Notes: generated from the sequence alone by a model not told the origin. A stretch of DNA of 64,000 bases from Ectobius pallidus (GCA_964059195.1 CAXKWD010000007.1:155481269-155545268); one strand, 5' to 3'; shown: positions 10,704 to 22,760, numbered from the stretch's first letter. Made by a program: numbers and translations.

Positions 10704-11418
10704 TATTAATTCCGCCTTGACAGAAGCAGTTAGTGATTTGATTTCCTTGGTGCAGTTGGCATCAATTTTAAGTATGTGAACTGTACCATTTCTCGGTTTC
10801 TTATGACTCAAAACTATTACATTAAATTATTTCAATTAATGAAAGAACATTTAAATTGATTTTAATTCATATAAATTTATTATTGTAGTAAAATAAATTC
10901 TCTTTAATTTAATTTAATTTACTTTGTTGCTTAAGGTTCACCCTCTACTTCCTTATTTGGCCAATTCATTTGAAAGTCAAATTAGAAACTAAACATACAA
11001 ATGAAATCCCCAGGAGGGCCTGACCTCCATGTCCCGCAACACCGTGCTAATTAGGTTAAAGCCTGCTTATGGCTTTCTTATTGACACATGAATTTTAATT
11101 AGCACTGAAAGGCGCTGTTCCGGATAAAAATCGTTTGTAACTAATTATCGGAAGGCCGGAGGAAGACTCCATAACACCAAAGGAGTATCTTCCATTCATT
11201 CAGTACTTTCATTACCATCAGAATTAAGCCGTGAATTAGTCGGTGCCCAAAAATGTATGTACAAACGTGTCGTTGATGCCGTAGGGACAGCGTATTGCCA
11301 GAACAGCAACAGTGCTCCAACCCCGGGGCTGGCCAATTTTACCTAGTTCTAAAAGTAAATACCGGATTGAATAATTACTCACCAAGATTTATCGCCGCTA
11401 TTTCATCCCGTATCATAC
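10704..11418. other. Unassigned AT-rich sequence
   Basis: Contains a short TTTAA-rich tract near 10905-10920 and a few GC-richer patches near 11010-11050. No gene or paired repeat seen. Confidence 0.4.
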
Positions 11419-11808
11419 TTACTTACTTACTCAATGGCAATAGACATTTCCTAAGCAAGCTAAAGGAATATTATCTATTTTATGGAACTCGGAGATTCAT
11501 TGCCGCGCTTACCTCAGCCCGCCATTCAACCCTATTCTGTATTAACTCAATCCAACCAACCCTCGCAAATCCTACTTCTCTTAAATCTATTCTAATTTTG
11601 TCCTGCCACCTACCTTCAGGTCTTCCAAGTGGCCTCTTCCCTTCGGGTCTCCCAGTCCATATTTTTTAGACATGTCTTTCCTCCCCCATGCGTGCAACAT
11701 GTTCAGCACATTTCATCCTCCGTGATTTAATTACCCTTACTATATCCGGTGATGAAACTCGTCGTTATGCAGTTTTATCCAGTCCCATTAACATCTCTCT
11801 AAGGCCCA
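11419..11808 (-). pseudogene. Non-LTR retrotransposon RT, C-terminal tail and 3' end
   Basis: On the minus strand this reads as the far C-terminus of a LINE reverse transcriptase: RVIKSRRMK, HVARMGEERH, then one stop, GRPEGKRPLGRPEGRW, IRIDLREVGF and NRVEWRAEVSAAMNL. It matches the copy at 52536 in order and spacing. After the stop comes 'ctattgccattgag', then a (GTAA)n tail. 5'-truncated, as is usual for LINEs. Confidence 0.85.
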
Positions 11809-11818
11809 AATATTAGCT

Positions 11819-12141
11819 ACTCCTTTTAGCTACGAGGCCATATCAGGAGTTCGGGACCTGTGTCTATACAGTAGAGTAGGTCATGGAACTATTGCTTGTC
11901 AATTGTTCCTACCGTCGACGTATTTAATGGAGTCAATTTCAACTGATATTAATTTAAATGGACATAATACAAGATGAAAGGGTGAGGATGATTCATGGTA
12001 TGTAAATATCCAATTCGGCATTTGCCTTTACGAATGGGGAAACCACAAATAAACCCATATAAAATTGGCCTGTCACAGGATTTAAACATGGGATCTCCCG
12101 AATGCGAGTCCACGATACCATCTCGGCCACCTCGCTCGGTA
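11819..12141 (-). mobile_element. tRNA-derived SINE (family 3)
   Basis: The minus-strand head has A box TGGCCGAGATGG and a B box close to GGTTTAAATCC, which suggests a Ser- or Leu-type tRNA origin. The body contains 'tttccccattcgtaaag', 'catgaatcatcctcac' and ends 'cctcgtagctaaaaggag'. Same family at 19119, 45059, 52451 and 61860. Confidence 0.87.
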
Positions 12142-12513
12142 TTAAAATTTCTGCACATTGTAGTAGAACTTGTTTAAGCAATACGCTTATGAAGAAAAAC
12201 GCAAATTTGCGAGTGAGTAATTGAGATGTGCAATTATGCTGACGAAATAATTGAGTTGGTCTGATGAAGTTGCTGGAGTTGTAATGAATACCCGGGCAGA
12301 TCGCCATTAGTCTTGGTCACTTCATATCGCTCGATACCACGAGACTTGTTCCCCAGTTTCCCAACTTCTGCAGTAATAAGGATATACACATCTTCTCCAA
12401 CGATTCCCTGTATAATTACAGCAATTCCTAGAAGTATATACGTTCCGGTAATGAACTCTAGTTGGGTTGCTTAATGAACCTATAGCAGGCATTATCCAGT
12501 AGATCTGTGATAA
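12142..12513. other. Unassigned sequence
   Basis: Nothing recognisable on either strand. It contains a small inverted pair 'gcaaatttgc'. Confidence 0.35.
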
Positions 12514-13200
12514 ATACGAGGCGCATCCATTAAGTACCGTATTTTTCGGAATATAAGACGCTCCGGACCATAAGACGCACCTTGATTTTACGATGGAAAT
12601 TTATAGGAAAAAGTATAATATGATTCTAAGCGAAAATTTGTAAAAGCCTGAACATACTTTTACACCCTCTCACTATCAATACAGCATACGGTAAATGTAA
12701 CGGAACAAGGCTATTTAGAGGTCCTTACCTTCAATTAGACCATCCCATGGAGAAAAAACCAACATTTCTTTCTTTTCGCGTTGTATACCTTGCTTCCGAC
12801 TACCGTCTTTTTATGATTGTCACTAGTACACATATGTACAGTCTGTGCCACAGTTTTCAACTCGCTTATTGTTGTACTACACCTTGTTTATGATTATAGT
12901 ATTTCCGAAAATAGACCTATTTAACGTTATTTTATTTTATTTTATTTATTTAGTTAGTTTTCTTCAGACCATTAGACGCACTCAACTTTCAAGGCTCTGT
13001 TTCCAAGTAAAAAAGTCCGTCTTATGGTCCGAAAAATACTGTAAGAATCCCTGGGGCCGTTTACAGAAAAAAAAACACAATTTTAAGGAAATATTTAGTG
13101 CAACAGACACAGCCAGTGTTCAGCTATTTTTCAACATATTCGCCAACGGAATTGAAACATTTGTCTTGCCGTGGCACCAACTTTCGAACGAATAACACAA
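12514..13200 (-). pseudogene. Mariner 3' end (C-terminus), split by a TA-target MITE
   Basis: Minus strand reads DKCFNSVGEYVEK and a stop at about 13120-13175, the mariner C-terminus, followed by 3' sequence out to 'aggcgcatcca'. The paralogue at 16810-16935 runs without interruption through the place where this copy holds a 505-bp MITE (12537-13041). That gives internal proof of the insertion. Confidence 0.78.
12537..13041. mobile_element. Tc1/mariner-type MITE 'CCGTATTTTACGGACC', copy 1
   Basis: Inverted ends CCGTATTTTTCGGA and TCCGAAAAATACTG with TA on both sides (12535-12536 and 13042-13043). Motif 'ataagacgc' just inside each end. No coding capacity. Related copies at 28381 and 51023. 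Confidence 0.88.
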
Positions 13201-13673
13201 TGCAGTTGAGTTAGAAAAAAAAACCTTAAAACATTTGGAAAAGGAAAATGTGATAACATAAACCGAATCTTTGATCACAATAAACAGAATTTTTTGAATG
13301 TGGGCGTATTAATCCGTACGGGACTTCATAAAAGTGATAACATTACCCGACTGATAACATTATTCGCGATTACATTAAGCGGCGTTCTCTGTATATGACT
13401 TACTAGCAATTCGTGCTAACTAAAATTTAGCTAGATTCATAATGTTGGTATTATTCTTTTTATTAAATGTGGAATGTAGTGCATCCACTCAAACATGATA
13501 TTGCGTTTTGTTGGCATAAAGTATTTTATTTAAGTTGCATTTACAAACTTTAGTAAAAATTATATTCATAGCAGCTATAGCAGTGACATTGTTTCTCTAT
13601 ATAATATTGTTTTTGGCCCGAAATTAGTAGGCTACTTATGAGCGCAATGCATAGAACAGCCCCCATAATTAAT
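13201..13673. other. Unassigned AT-rich sequence
   Basis: No gene, paired repeat or array recognised. Confidence 0.35.
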
Positions 13674-14218
13674 ATACATGAATAGCACCGAAATATTTTA
13701 CTTCTGTACAGAGGAGACATAGACAAGCAAATTTCATTAGAAGATTTATGTTCTATGGACTCAATTTTTACTACTACAGCATAAAATCTCCCAGGGCATG
13801 GCCACCAATGATTTCTAAAATTTGAAAAAATGCAAAACAAAGGAACTTCGTTGTTAACACTGTAGTTATTAATAAAAAAAAAACAATGCAGTGGCGGCCA
13901 GTCATGTGATTAGTCTGTAAATTTTGCAGATTATGAAAACACTAAATTATGATATAGGCTAGCTGTTGATGAATGATTAAGAATCAGGTTTTTATCAATC
14001 ACTAAGAAGGCATGAAGTCAATTAATTGAAAATTTTAACCCTATTTCACTTGATTATTGACTTATGAGCACCAAATTGTAATGACTTTAATGCCCTGAAG
14101 CTTACACATTTTACGTCATAGAGCAAAAATTTTCTAATAAAAGTTGCTTGTCTATGTCCCCTCTATACACAGGTGAAATATTTTGGTGATATTCATTAAT
14201 ACCCTGTATTGTGTTTTA
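13674..14218. mobile_element. Long-TIR element, copy 3
   Basis: Right end AATACCCTGTA and left end with 'gaatagcaccgaaatatttta' match the family. The interior is in the same orientation as copy 2 and uninterrupted, so it serves as the unsplit reference for copy 2. Confidence 0.83.
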
Positions 14219-14870
14219 CCCATATTAAATTTCATTTGAAATGTGGGTCCACTATCTGAAAAAAAAATTATATTTTATTTTTAGTGGATAAGGCGTAGAT
14301 TCCCCGAGAAAATACCATAAGATACTGAAAACCGGCTTTTGATCTCGTAGACTATTTTTGTACACTTTGTTTTCAACGGCGTTGTAATATTTTGAAGATG
14401 AGCTTTATAATGAGTGACTTGGAGTTCGACCAGGCAGCGCTGCGGTGGCAAAGCTGACTTTGAAGCTGCATTAAAAATGTAACAAATATTAGCCGCTGTG
14501 TAGTCTGCTCTCCTTGCTTGTTTTAGGAAATTGGCGACCACGCTATTGGCGGTTGATTCTGTACCCCTCTTTGTTGACAGTTCAGTCCGATCAGTAAAGC
14601 GAAATAACATATGTTACCAATTTGTTTATCTTTACCCGTTATTCGATTTAAACCAGTTCCTGTGGTGTATATATTCCAGTACATCTTAATATTTGAACAG
14701 CGCATAAATATAAACAGTGATACATCAATCTACTTCAACACTTCAGAATCACGCTGAAATGACAACGGGGCCGCAAGTTCCCTATGTTCCAGAAAAGTTT
14801 AAAATTCGGATATTTATGAAGCTTTTCTTCGCCTCGATACTAAAATCCTCATTAAAAAAAAAAAAGTAAA

Positions 14871-14871
<1 letters not shown>
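14219..14871. other. Unassigned sequence
   Basis: A minus-strand frame of 109 codons lies in 14281-14610, but its composition shows no domain I recognise. No paired ends. Confidence 0.3.

Positions 14872-14943
<72 letters not shown>
14872..14943. repeat. (AAT)n microsatellite
   Basis: About 24 perfect trinucleotide repeats directly before a LINE fragment. It may be the tail of another LINE insertion. Confidence 0.95.
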
Positions 14944-14945
<2 letters not shown>

Positions 14946-15273
14946 TCTCAGACACAATGAGGAAAAGAAGAATTGACTTTTATGGACAAATCCTCAGAAT
15001 TAACCCAAGTAGACTGACCAAAAGAAATCTTTGAATATTTCCACAACAAAAAGACCAAACCAAATTGGTTTAAAGAAACAGAGAAGGACTTAAAAGAAGA
15101 ACAAAAAATCACAGAAAAAATGCTCATAGATAAAACTGAAAAAAAAAACTAAAGTCAAGAAAGAGTCAAAATCAAAACCAAACGAATGATCCAGATCAGT
15201 GAAGACGAAAGAAAAGCAAGATCAGAAAGAATGAAGTGATTGATTCAACGTACCACAAAGTTGGGTGAAACGG

Positions 15274-15329
<56 letters not shown>
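14944..15329 (+). pseudogene. LINE RT C-terminus with (AAT)n tail
   Basis: Reads MRKRRIDFYGQILRINPSRL; then, in the next frame, EYFHNKKTKPNWFKETEKDL with a stop near 15150. This is the C-terminal tail of a non-LTR retrotransposon polyprotein with a frameshift in the middle. The (AAT)n run at about 15278-15328 sits where the retrotransposon's 3' tail should be. Confidence 0.75.
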
Positions 15330-15332
<3 letters not shown>

Positions 15333-15462
15333 TAACAACCTTCAGAAACTTGTCACTATTATCATATAAATATTTTTATATTATAAAAAGGAAATAATTA
15401 CAATTGAATTAAAAGGAATAATTGAGTGATTGATTTAAGCTTAATTGCTTAAATAGTCAAGT

Positions 15463-15605
15463 TCGAAAGTAAAAATGCATCCTCAAACGGACGAGAATCG
15501 CGGTATTGTTAAAATGTAAACTCTTTTTCCTAAACAGTCGTTTGACAAAATATTTTCTGTGCAGTTCGTCAATTTAATTTATATTTCACATAATCCAAAT
15601 AAATT
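15463..15605 (+). repeat. Dispersed repeat D, copy 1
   Basis: Shares about 140 bp with 32048-32195 ('aaagtaaaaatgcatc', 'agaatcgcggta', 'ttctgtgcagttcgtca'). Family unknown, no ends visible. Confidence 0.7.
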
Positions 15606-15694
15606 TTCAACCTATGTATGTGTTTTCCTTTTAAAACCTTATTTTCCTAAAAACGCTCTAAATAAGTGCAGAACTCAGGAATATTCAAAACTGG

Positions 15695-16175
15695 AATAGT
15701 ATATTGCGACACAAGGGCGGAAAGGCACGTTTACGGGTCGAGGAAACAGATTGAAAACCCGAGGCGCAGCCGAGGGTTTTTAAGTTTTCGAGACCCGTAA
15801 ATGCCTTTACGGTCCGTGTGTTGCATGCTATTTTTTGCACGACGGTTACTTATATCAATTTAATTATATTAATTGTGATATTACCTGAAAATATTATGTA
15901 AATACAGACTTGAAGAATGGTGCTTATTTCAGAAAGGGATTCGCATTTGTTATTGTTTATGGCAACCGAATATTTATAAAGCGGAGAGGCCTTGGTCATT
16001 TCTGCTCGCAAATAAGCATTTGCGGGCGGTAAAGTAACTTTCCGCCCGTCGCCCCTAGCAACAATTCACTTTCCGCCCGTCGCCCCTAGCAACAAGATTG
16101 CGTGTGGTAATGTCAAGTTACGAGCCATGTAAACAACTGTCGTAAGAAACACTTACTAGCTAAGGAGTGCAAAAA
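15695..16175. mobile_element. Composite hairpin element, subtype A copy 1
   Basis: Left part (15695-15831) folds into a long imperfect hairpin from AATAGTATATTGCGAC to GTTGCATGCTATT, with arms such as TTTACGGGTC and GACCCGTAAA. Right part begins TTTTTTGCAC and ends GTGCAAAAAA, a 10-bp inverted repeat, and holds a 27-bp direct duplication 'actttccgcccgtcgcccct'. The same two modules occur together in three other copies. No reading frame of note. Confidence 0.85.
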
Positions 16176-16809
16176 AGAAATTAACTGGCGACTCACAGTA
16201 TTTGCTTTACGAACAGTACCAATAGAAAACTCAAGGATACAATTTCATATTACACTTTACTTATCATGATCATGTAAGACTGTTTTTGTACTTCAAAGTG
16301 CGTCCATAGGAAATTTGAAAGCTCGTCAGAACAATGAAAGCGTTCATTTATAACATTATCTTTCAATTAATTAAAGTAGAGCCTACAGTGCAAAATTCGT
16401 ATTAATTGTGATGGAAATTCAAGAGATGTGCATTGAACCATAATCTTCAAACATTGTTTTTAATCACATCCATTTTCTCATCGTCTCTGTCAGCTGAACA
16501 CAAAAAGACATTCTGGCGCCCTTTGACTTGGCATCTTCATTAATGCTAGAGCTCAATAGATGTCTTCTCACTTCTTAATTGCTCTTACATTCTTGTAACT
16601 GATCCCTGGAGCAATTGCGCTGGTCTCGCAAAAAACAGACAAGAAAAGTCCCTTAGACATCGAATAGGAAGTCAACAAGGCTTATAAAATCTCACAGTGG
16701 TTCGTACTCTAAGGCTGTTTGCTGTATTTATACATGTACGGCCAATCACAACAGTTTATGTACAGACAAGAATGTTGCTTCAAAGAAAACCAATTAACAT
16801 TTGTGTACC
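16176..16809. other. Unassigned sequence
   Basis: No gene or repeat recognised on either strand. Confidence 0.35.
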
Positions 16810-16935
16810 AGTTTCTGTCTACAAGGCGCATCCAGAATTAAGTTTAACTGGGACCGTTTACAGAAACAAAACACAATTTCATGAAAATATTTATTGCAAC
16901 AGATATAGCAAGTGTTCAGCTATTTTTCAACATAT
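16810..16935 (-). pseudogene. Mariner 3'-end fragment, unsplit paralogue
   Basis: Minus strand keeps only the last codons (YVEK, stop) and the 3' sequence out to 'aggcgcatcca'. It is the empty-site equivalent of 12514-13200. Confidence 0.7.
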
Positions 16936-17504
16936 TTTCAGAGTGTCCAGCAGTCCTTTTTTTAAAGAACTGTCTTTTAAAATGGCGACTATTAAAAAAG
17001 TCCTTTAATTGCCCCTTTTTTTTAGTCCTGTCCTTTTTTCAGCGAGTTGAGAACATTTAAACTGAAAACATGCAGAGTTTTGTATTCTTACGTTATTGTA
17101 TACTGTGTACAATCAATTATAAATGTAGAGAATAAACTTATACAAATAAAAAGTAAAGAATTAAAACTGTGGGATTAACGCAATGGCTATGAGGGGTAAA
17201 GAGGAGGCCATTTTGAAAAATGAATATTCTATGTCCTTCATTTAAGAGATATGTTAAAAAACTTAATTTAAGCTGAACTTTTCCTCCAAAGAACTCTACA
17301 GGTTTTCAGATTGTTCAGACTCTTATTCAAGGTCCGTTTTCAGTTGCTACAGATGAAAACAATGATAAAAACAAACTCCAATCTGTACCATATTGTTATT
17401 AACGGTATATTAGTATTATGTGTTGTAGGCTATTTAGCTTCGGAACCCCACACCCCCATTTCACTCAGTGTGTCTGTCCTTTATTTCAAAACTTTTCAGT
17501 TGGA
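16936..17504. other. Unassigned sequence
   Basis: No gene seen. A plus-strand frame at 17311-17577 mostly mirrors the mariner relic that follows. Confidence 0.35.
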
Positions 17505-17805
17505 CACACTGTATTCGCCACCGGAACTGAGACATTTGCCAAACCGTGTGAACAACTTTGTAATGCTTGAGTCGTAGAACTCTGACTCGTGGGATTTGAA
17601 CCACTGTGTGACAACCATCTCTACCTCTTTCATTCTCTATCATTTCTTGAGGTGTAGGAAAAGATGAAAATCACTGGGAACGAGATTCGAGCTGTAGCCT
17701 AGAGTGGATTTTTAAACACCTCCCAGGAAGTCTCCCACAGAAGTTCGGGTGGGAAGAGTTTAAACATCCACCCTACAGCCCGGACTCCGCTCCCAGTGAT
17801 CCCAG
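17505..17805 (-). pseudogene. Mariner relic with inverted duplication of its catalytic segment, copy 1
   Basis: Minus strand, from right to left: a reading close to YSPDLAPSDFHLF (the segment holding the third catalytic aspartate), then VEMVVTQWFKSHESEFYDS, then KLFTRFGKCLSSGGEY near the C-terminus. On the plus strand at about 17750-17800 the same catalytic segment is repeated in the opposite direction, reading FKHPPYSPDSAPSD. The two arms are separated by about 25 bases. The same arrangement occurs at 42560-42832. Confidence 0.8.
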
Positions 17806-18007
17806 TGATATCAAGGTATTGTATTATTTTTAATCATTGGCTTTCTGCGAAATCCAAACATCATTTTAGACCGGTTGATAGAGCCAGTTCAATTTCTTCT
17901 GGTTACTGCGAAGGCATTCGTTGTGATAAAAAGCTCCTCTCTGCTCTGAAGTATGCTGGGTATCCAACCAACATCCAACAAAAGCGATTTGAACTTCCTG
18001 TAATTCA

Positions 18008-18310
18008 CGTTTATTACTTCCTCTGCCCATACTATAGGTACTACGGGTAGAGGAAGTATTGTTTTCGACCCCCAAATTCGAAGCGAGTTTTTAACATAAA
18101 TACACGTTTTGACAGCCTCCGAATCCAAACATACTATTTTCGGAAACATGTCTGTGTGTGTGTGTGTCTGTGTGGATTTCTGTGAACAGTCTAGCTCCAG
18201 AACAGAAAATCGTATGAAAACAAAATTTTGTATTTGGGCCAGGTACGTTTTGAAGATGCAACACGAAGATTTGCGACAAGTTTCTCTTATTTTTAAGGGG
18301 ACATTACATG
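18008..18310 (+). repeat. Dispersed repeat R, copy 1
   Basis: Begins with a hairpin ACTTCCTCTGCCC...GGGTAGAGGAAGT, then 'cgacccccaaattcg', a (GT)n run at 18143-18174 and 'tctagctccagaac'. A second copy lies inverted at 27778-28294. Class unknown. Confidence 0.75.
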
Positions 18311-19118
18311 AAGAAATTTTCGTTTTTCACGATTTTCTCGAAAACGGCTCTAATGATTTTGTTTAAATTTTGGACATGAGTTATTTATACTATGAGCTAA
18401 ACTTTTATACAAAATATTTTTTAAAAAAATCACTGAAGGATAGTTATAAGCTACCCACTCTGAATACGCGTTCTTTGCAATAGTCTACGGCCTCTTGTTT
18501 AATAGATGTGTTGCCACTATTAAACTTCCAACCCTCGTACACAAGAAATTGTCGGAATTCTCGTCACAGTCTTACATTAAGAACGAACCCATTAAGCAAT
18601 GGAATTCACATTTGAGACGGAAAAAAATTATAACTTCCTATCACTGCAGGTATTTAATGACGGTATTACATGCAAATAACGAGTAAAAGTTAATGGATAC
18701 AGTGTTTTTGTTGAATTATGCGAAAATTCCTTGGGAAATAAGATGGAGTGAATTGTTTCGTGATAGGCCATGGCTTCCGCAGCTTTGGAAAGGGAAAAAA
18801 ATTGAAATCCACGGGTAAACACATTCAGCGATAAAACTTTCTTGTATTCGAACTATTAGGATTACATTTAATTAATACGAAACAAATGCTATCAAGAGGG
18901 TTAAGTTATCAGATTGTTTCATGCTGACACAGTCAGTTTAGATTCTCGATGTATTAAACGGTTAATCATTCAGAGTATAAACCAATAGTAAAGGAGAGCA
19001 GTTTTATTGGATTTGAATTGATTTTTTCTAATTCTTCATGTCTTTTTGCGGTGTTACGGGACTATAATTCCGAACAGATGGGACATATTATCTTTTTTTT
19101 AAATTCCAATTGTATTTG
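18311..19118. other. Unassigned sequence
   Basis: Several short chance frames only. No repeat ends seen. Confidence 0.35.
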
Positions 19119-19444
19119 TACTCCTTTTAGCTTCAAGGCTATGTCAGGATTCGGGATCTGTGTCTATACAGTAGGGTAGGCCATGGAACTATTGCTTGTC
19201 AATTGTTTCTATTGTGGGTGTATCTAATGGAGTAAATTTCAACTGATGTTAATTTAAATGGATACGATACAAGATGAAATGGCGAGGATGATTCATGGTA
19301 TGTAAATATCAAAATTCGTCATTTTCCTTTACGACTGGGGAAACCATGAAAAAACTCATGTCAAATTGGCCGGCCACGGGATTTGAACCTGGGACCTCCC
19401 GAATGCGAATCCAAGACGTTACCATCTCGGCCACCTCGCTTGGT
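19119..19444 (-). mobile_element. tRNA-derived SINE (family 3), near-complete
   Basis: Minus-strand head with A box TGGCCGAGATGG and B box GGTTCAAATCCC, body 'tttccccagtcgtaaagg' and 3' end 'cttgaagctaaaaggag'. It is the best-preserved tRNA-like head of this family here. Confidence 0.9.
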
Positions 19445-19555
19445 TAGATTATCCTTGTATGTGAAAATACAACGGATATTTCTGTGTCCTGTGAAGATAA
19501 TTTCTATGATGTAGGGAAGTCTGTAACGTGATTCAAACTGTTTAGCTACTGTACG

Positions 19556-19622
19556 TGGTAGATGACGCAGAGGTCTGATGGTAGGCCATGTCCCACAAGG
19601 GGTGTAGTTCCATGAAGTTTTG
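19556..19622 (+). mobile_element. SINE family 4, 3' fragment
   Basis: 'gtagatgacgcag' followed by 'gtgtagttccatgaa' matches the 3' end of the SINE at 62240. Confidence 0.6.
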
Positions 19623-19730
19623 TTTAGTTAATAGACTCTTACGAATACGAATATAGTAAGCATATATTATTATCGGAACAAATAATGATGTTATTCACTA
19701 CAATGTGTAACTTACTAACTTTTTATAGTT

Positions 19731-19955
19731 GGCCTGGGTGGCGCAGTTAGTATCGTGCTGGCTTTCTGTGCCCAAGGTTGCGGGTTCGATCCCGGCCCAG
19801 GTCGATGGAATTTACGTGTGGCCCATATCAGTAGATTTACTGGCATGTAAAAGGACTCATGCGGGACAAAATTCCGGCACACCGGCGACGGTCACAGGCC
19901 TAAGTTGCAGTACATCCCCTTCGTTAAATAACCATATCCCAAACAACCAACCCTG
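19731..19955 (+). mobile_element. tRNA-derived SINE (family 1), complete head
   Basis: A box TGGCGCAGTTAG and B box GGTTCGATCCC. The first seven bases GGCCTGG pair with CCAGGTC after the B box, as in a tRNA acceptor stem. Body and 3' end 'cgttaaataaccatatccc' follow. Anticodon region is eroded, so I do not assign the parent tRNA. Confidence 0.92.
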
Positions 19956-20160
19956 CGGTGGTCTAGAGGTAGCACAGGTGCACATCCGCACAGTCGCATT
20001 TTCGTGCACATCGGCATATTATTTTTATCTTGCAATATCATCGTGCTCATCGCCACACACCACGTTGGGAACAGGGGTGGACTCAAACCTACAGCCTCCT
20101 TCACCACGGCTCTAAGGCAGCACCCCTTACCTACCGCGGCTAAGGAAACCGACCGTTGAT
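19956..20160 (-). mobile_element. SINE family 6, tRNA-like head on minus strand
   Basis: Minus strand shows B box GGTTTGAGTCC after 'ggtaggtaaggggtgc', then 'gtgtgtggcgatgagcacg' and 'aagataaaaataatatgcc'. The last blocks recur in plus orientation at 20420-20510. Confidence 0.68.
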
Positions 20161-20399
20161 ATCGTAGATAGGTTGTCAGGCAATTTTAGGTTAGGTTGGG
20201 TTGGGTTAGTTTAATTCAAAGTCTCATTCAATCGCAGGCAGATACTTCATGAATGATTTCTAAACAATACAATTATAATATTAATGTACACAGTATGTAA
20301 GCTATCTATAATAATAATAAAAGGAAGTGTTTGTCTTTCTGTATATCTAGCAGTTAACTGTGAACTCCATTGCATTCAATACGATAATGTAATTCCAAC

Positions 20400-20880
20400 T
20401 TTGTCTCTATGTCCACCCCTACGAAGGGTGTGTGGCGATGAGCACGATGATCTTGAAAGATAAAAATAATATGCCGATAAGCACGAAAATGCGATTGTGC
20501 CGATGTGCACGTGTGCCAATGTGCACGCAACCAGCGTGCCCACCTCTAAATCCGAAGGTCGCGGGATCAAAAGCGGCCGCAGTCGATGGGTTTTTCAGGA
20601 CGTAAAAATCCTGGGCACGGAGTCCTCCGGGAGGGACTTTAAGCTGGGGGTCCGTGTCGTAGATTTACGGCACGTAAAAGAACTCCAAGCCTAAATTAGA
20701 GCCTCTGGACAAAATTTATCGGCCCTTTCACGTCCAAGTAATAGGCTACCTTAGTTTCCGGAGGGGGTTAAGGGGCGATGGGCTTATCACCTGTCCTTCT
20801 GCCCTCTCTAGGAAAATAAGCGTAACAAAATTCAGAAACCTCCAATTGGAGGCCCTTCGCCAAGACACTGGGGATATAGG
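20400..20880 (+). mobile_element. SINE cluster: family 6 piece followed by family 5
   Basis: 20420-20510 matches the body of the preceding minus-strand SINE. From about 20535 comes another family with an eroded B box in 'gcgggatcaaaagc', then 'gtagatttacggcacgtaaa', 'gcctctggacaaaattt' and 'tccggaggggg'. Family 5 recurs inverted at 32752-32988. Confidence 0.72.
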
Positions 20881-20881
20881 A

Positions 20882-20909
20882 CAGAGAGAGAGAGAGAGAG
20901 AGAGGGAGA

Positions 20910-20955
<46 letters not shown>
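20882..20955. repeat. (GA)n microsatellite
   Basis: About 36 dinucleotides with two GGGA interruptions, directly after the SINE. Confidence 0.95.
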
Positions 20956-20957
<2 letters not shown>

Positions 20958-21574
20958 CAAGCAACCAACCAACCAACTTTTGTATCACGGTTTGTTTATT
21001 TGTTAATTTAAATTATCCCAAACAGTATACACTACCTACAGATTACCATTTCCTAATCAAAAAAAGTAAATGAAGTTTTATTGCAAATATATTTGAGTGC
21101 GCTTTGGGTGAATTATTCCAAATAGGAATTCTGTTTATAAAGCATGTTTCCAGGTCAGAGAATATTAGTTACAGCCGATAGCCTATAGAATGTATGCACA
21201 TATATAATACAAATGTTTTACATATGTAAATGCACGATTCGTACACATTATAAAATTACTACTCCGTGTATCTTACTTTCTCTGGAAAGACCGCTGCATA
21301 GCCAACTATGATTGGGAGTTGACAGGATTAATTCTTTTCTTGGCTCAGTTTCTCACATAATATAATATAAACCCGTGGCGGACTGCACAGAAAACAACTT
21401 AATGATTAGGTGCTTAGTTTATTCCTTGCTTATCTTATTCTGAAAATGTATATCAAATTTAAATGTTCTTCCAATTTTTCTTCCATCATTTTAGTATAAA
21501 CTCATTAAAATCCTACACGATATACATGGTAAGAAAATACGACAGATCGGTGTAGCGAAGTCAAAACCCTAAAA

Positions 21575-21605
<31 letters not shown>

Positions 21606-21654
21606 TAATAAATTAATTAAATGCAATATTAACCGATAACGTTCATTCAAAAAT
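20956..21654. other. Unassigned sequence with A-rich tract
   Basis: A-rich (AAT)-like tract at about 21570-21615. No gene seen. Confidence 0.4.
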
Positions 21655-22585
21655 AAAATCAGGTAAACTGATGTAAAAAAGTGCCAGTATGTTTTTGTTT
21701 AATCAGTTATGACTGCAATTATGATATGCAGAATATGTTTTTTTTTTTAATTGATTTCCAAGTTAAGCTCCAGATATATTCATTAAGCAGGGCTTACGGA
21801 AGAAGAAAGGTCTACCATCTCGGCCACCTGGGTTATTTTAACGGTCTAGTTGAATAAGCCACTGCCTTCTATATAGGCAGTGGATAAGCGCATGTAAAAC
21901 GATAGTGTTTTTTGTCATAGCTACCTGTATTTTAATTTCCAAGGCCTTATAAGATCACAATAAACAATAGGCTATGTTGTCAAGATAACTGATTTTCATT
22001 TTTTTTATAAATTCTTTCGAATACGTATATTGCCATAAAATAGGCACTAAATTGAGCATTACTCCGAAACAGATCAACCGATTTTATCCATTATGAATAG
22101 ACGTCTTCCCATGGACATTGTAAATGTGTATACCAAGTTTCATAAAAATCCGGTAAAGCGTATTTCAGTTACCGCGTCTTTAAAATATACACTAAATTGG
22201 TTTTTACTCCGGTACCGGTCAACAGATTAGGTTCAAATTCAATAGGGCACTTCTCATGGACGTCATAAATAGGTATACCAAGTTTCATGGAAATCCGTTA
22301 CAGCGTATTTTAGTGATGGCGCCTTTCTATGAGAAAGGCGACATAATCTATTAAAATAGGCACTAAATTGGGCATTACTACGGTACCGGTGAACCGATTT
22401 GGTTCAATATCAATAGGGTTCTTCCCATCGACATTATGAATGTTTATACCAAGTTTCATGAAAATCCGAAAAAGCGTACTTGAGTTATGGTGCGTACAGA
22501 CGCACGGACGGACAGACAGACAGACAGACGGAAAGACATTTTTTCGTCCCCCACACAATCTCATAAAGTACCATACTGGCACTTA
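21655..22585 (+). repeat. Dispersed repeat Q, copy 1 (three internal units)
   Basis: Starts 'aaaatcaggtaaactgatgt', with AGTGCCAGTATG near 21684, and ends 'cataaagtaccatactggcact'. The 12 bases at each side are a perfect inverted pair. Between 22036 and 22500 a unit of about 155 bp ('ggcactaaattgggcatt', 'ttcccatggacat', 'taccaagtttcat') repeats three times. A (GACA)n run and 'cccccacacaat' follow. Copies at 27085 and 43730. Confidence 0.8.
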
Positions 22586-22760
22586 ATAACGGTCAGTGAA
22601 ATAAGAGATGCCTAACAGACTGGATTTCCTCCTTACATTTACAATTTGCAGAAGTAGAAATTTTAAATCTATGTAAGGAATATTTCCCATTCCCCGTTAT
22701 TAATTGAGTAATAAACCTTCGTATAGCGATATTCGTGAGACCTAGCGGATTGTATAGTTA

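Noticed and set aside
20185..20215. TTAGG-like run suggesting telomeric DNA
   Set aside because: Only about four imperfect units (ggttaggttgggttggg) between SINEs; too short and impure for a telomere.
20746..21073. Ser/Leu-rich and Arg/Glu-rich frames
   Set aside because: Translation of the (GA)n array on both strands.
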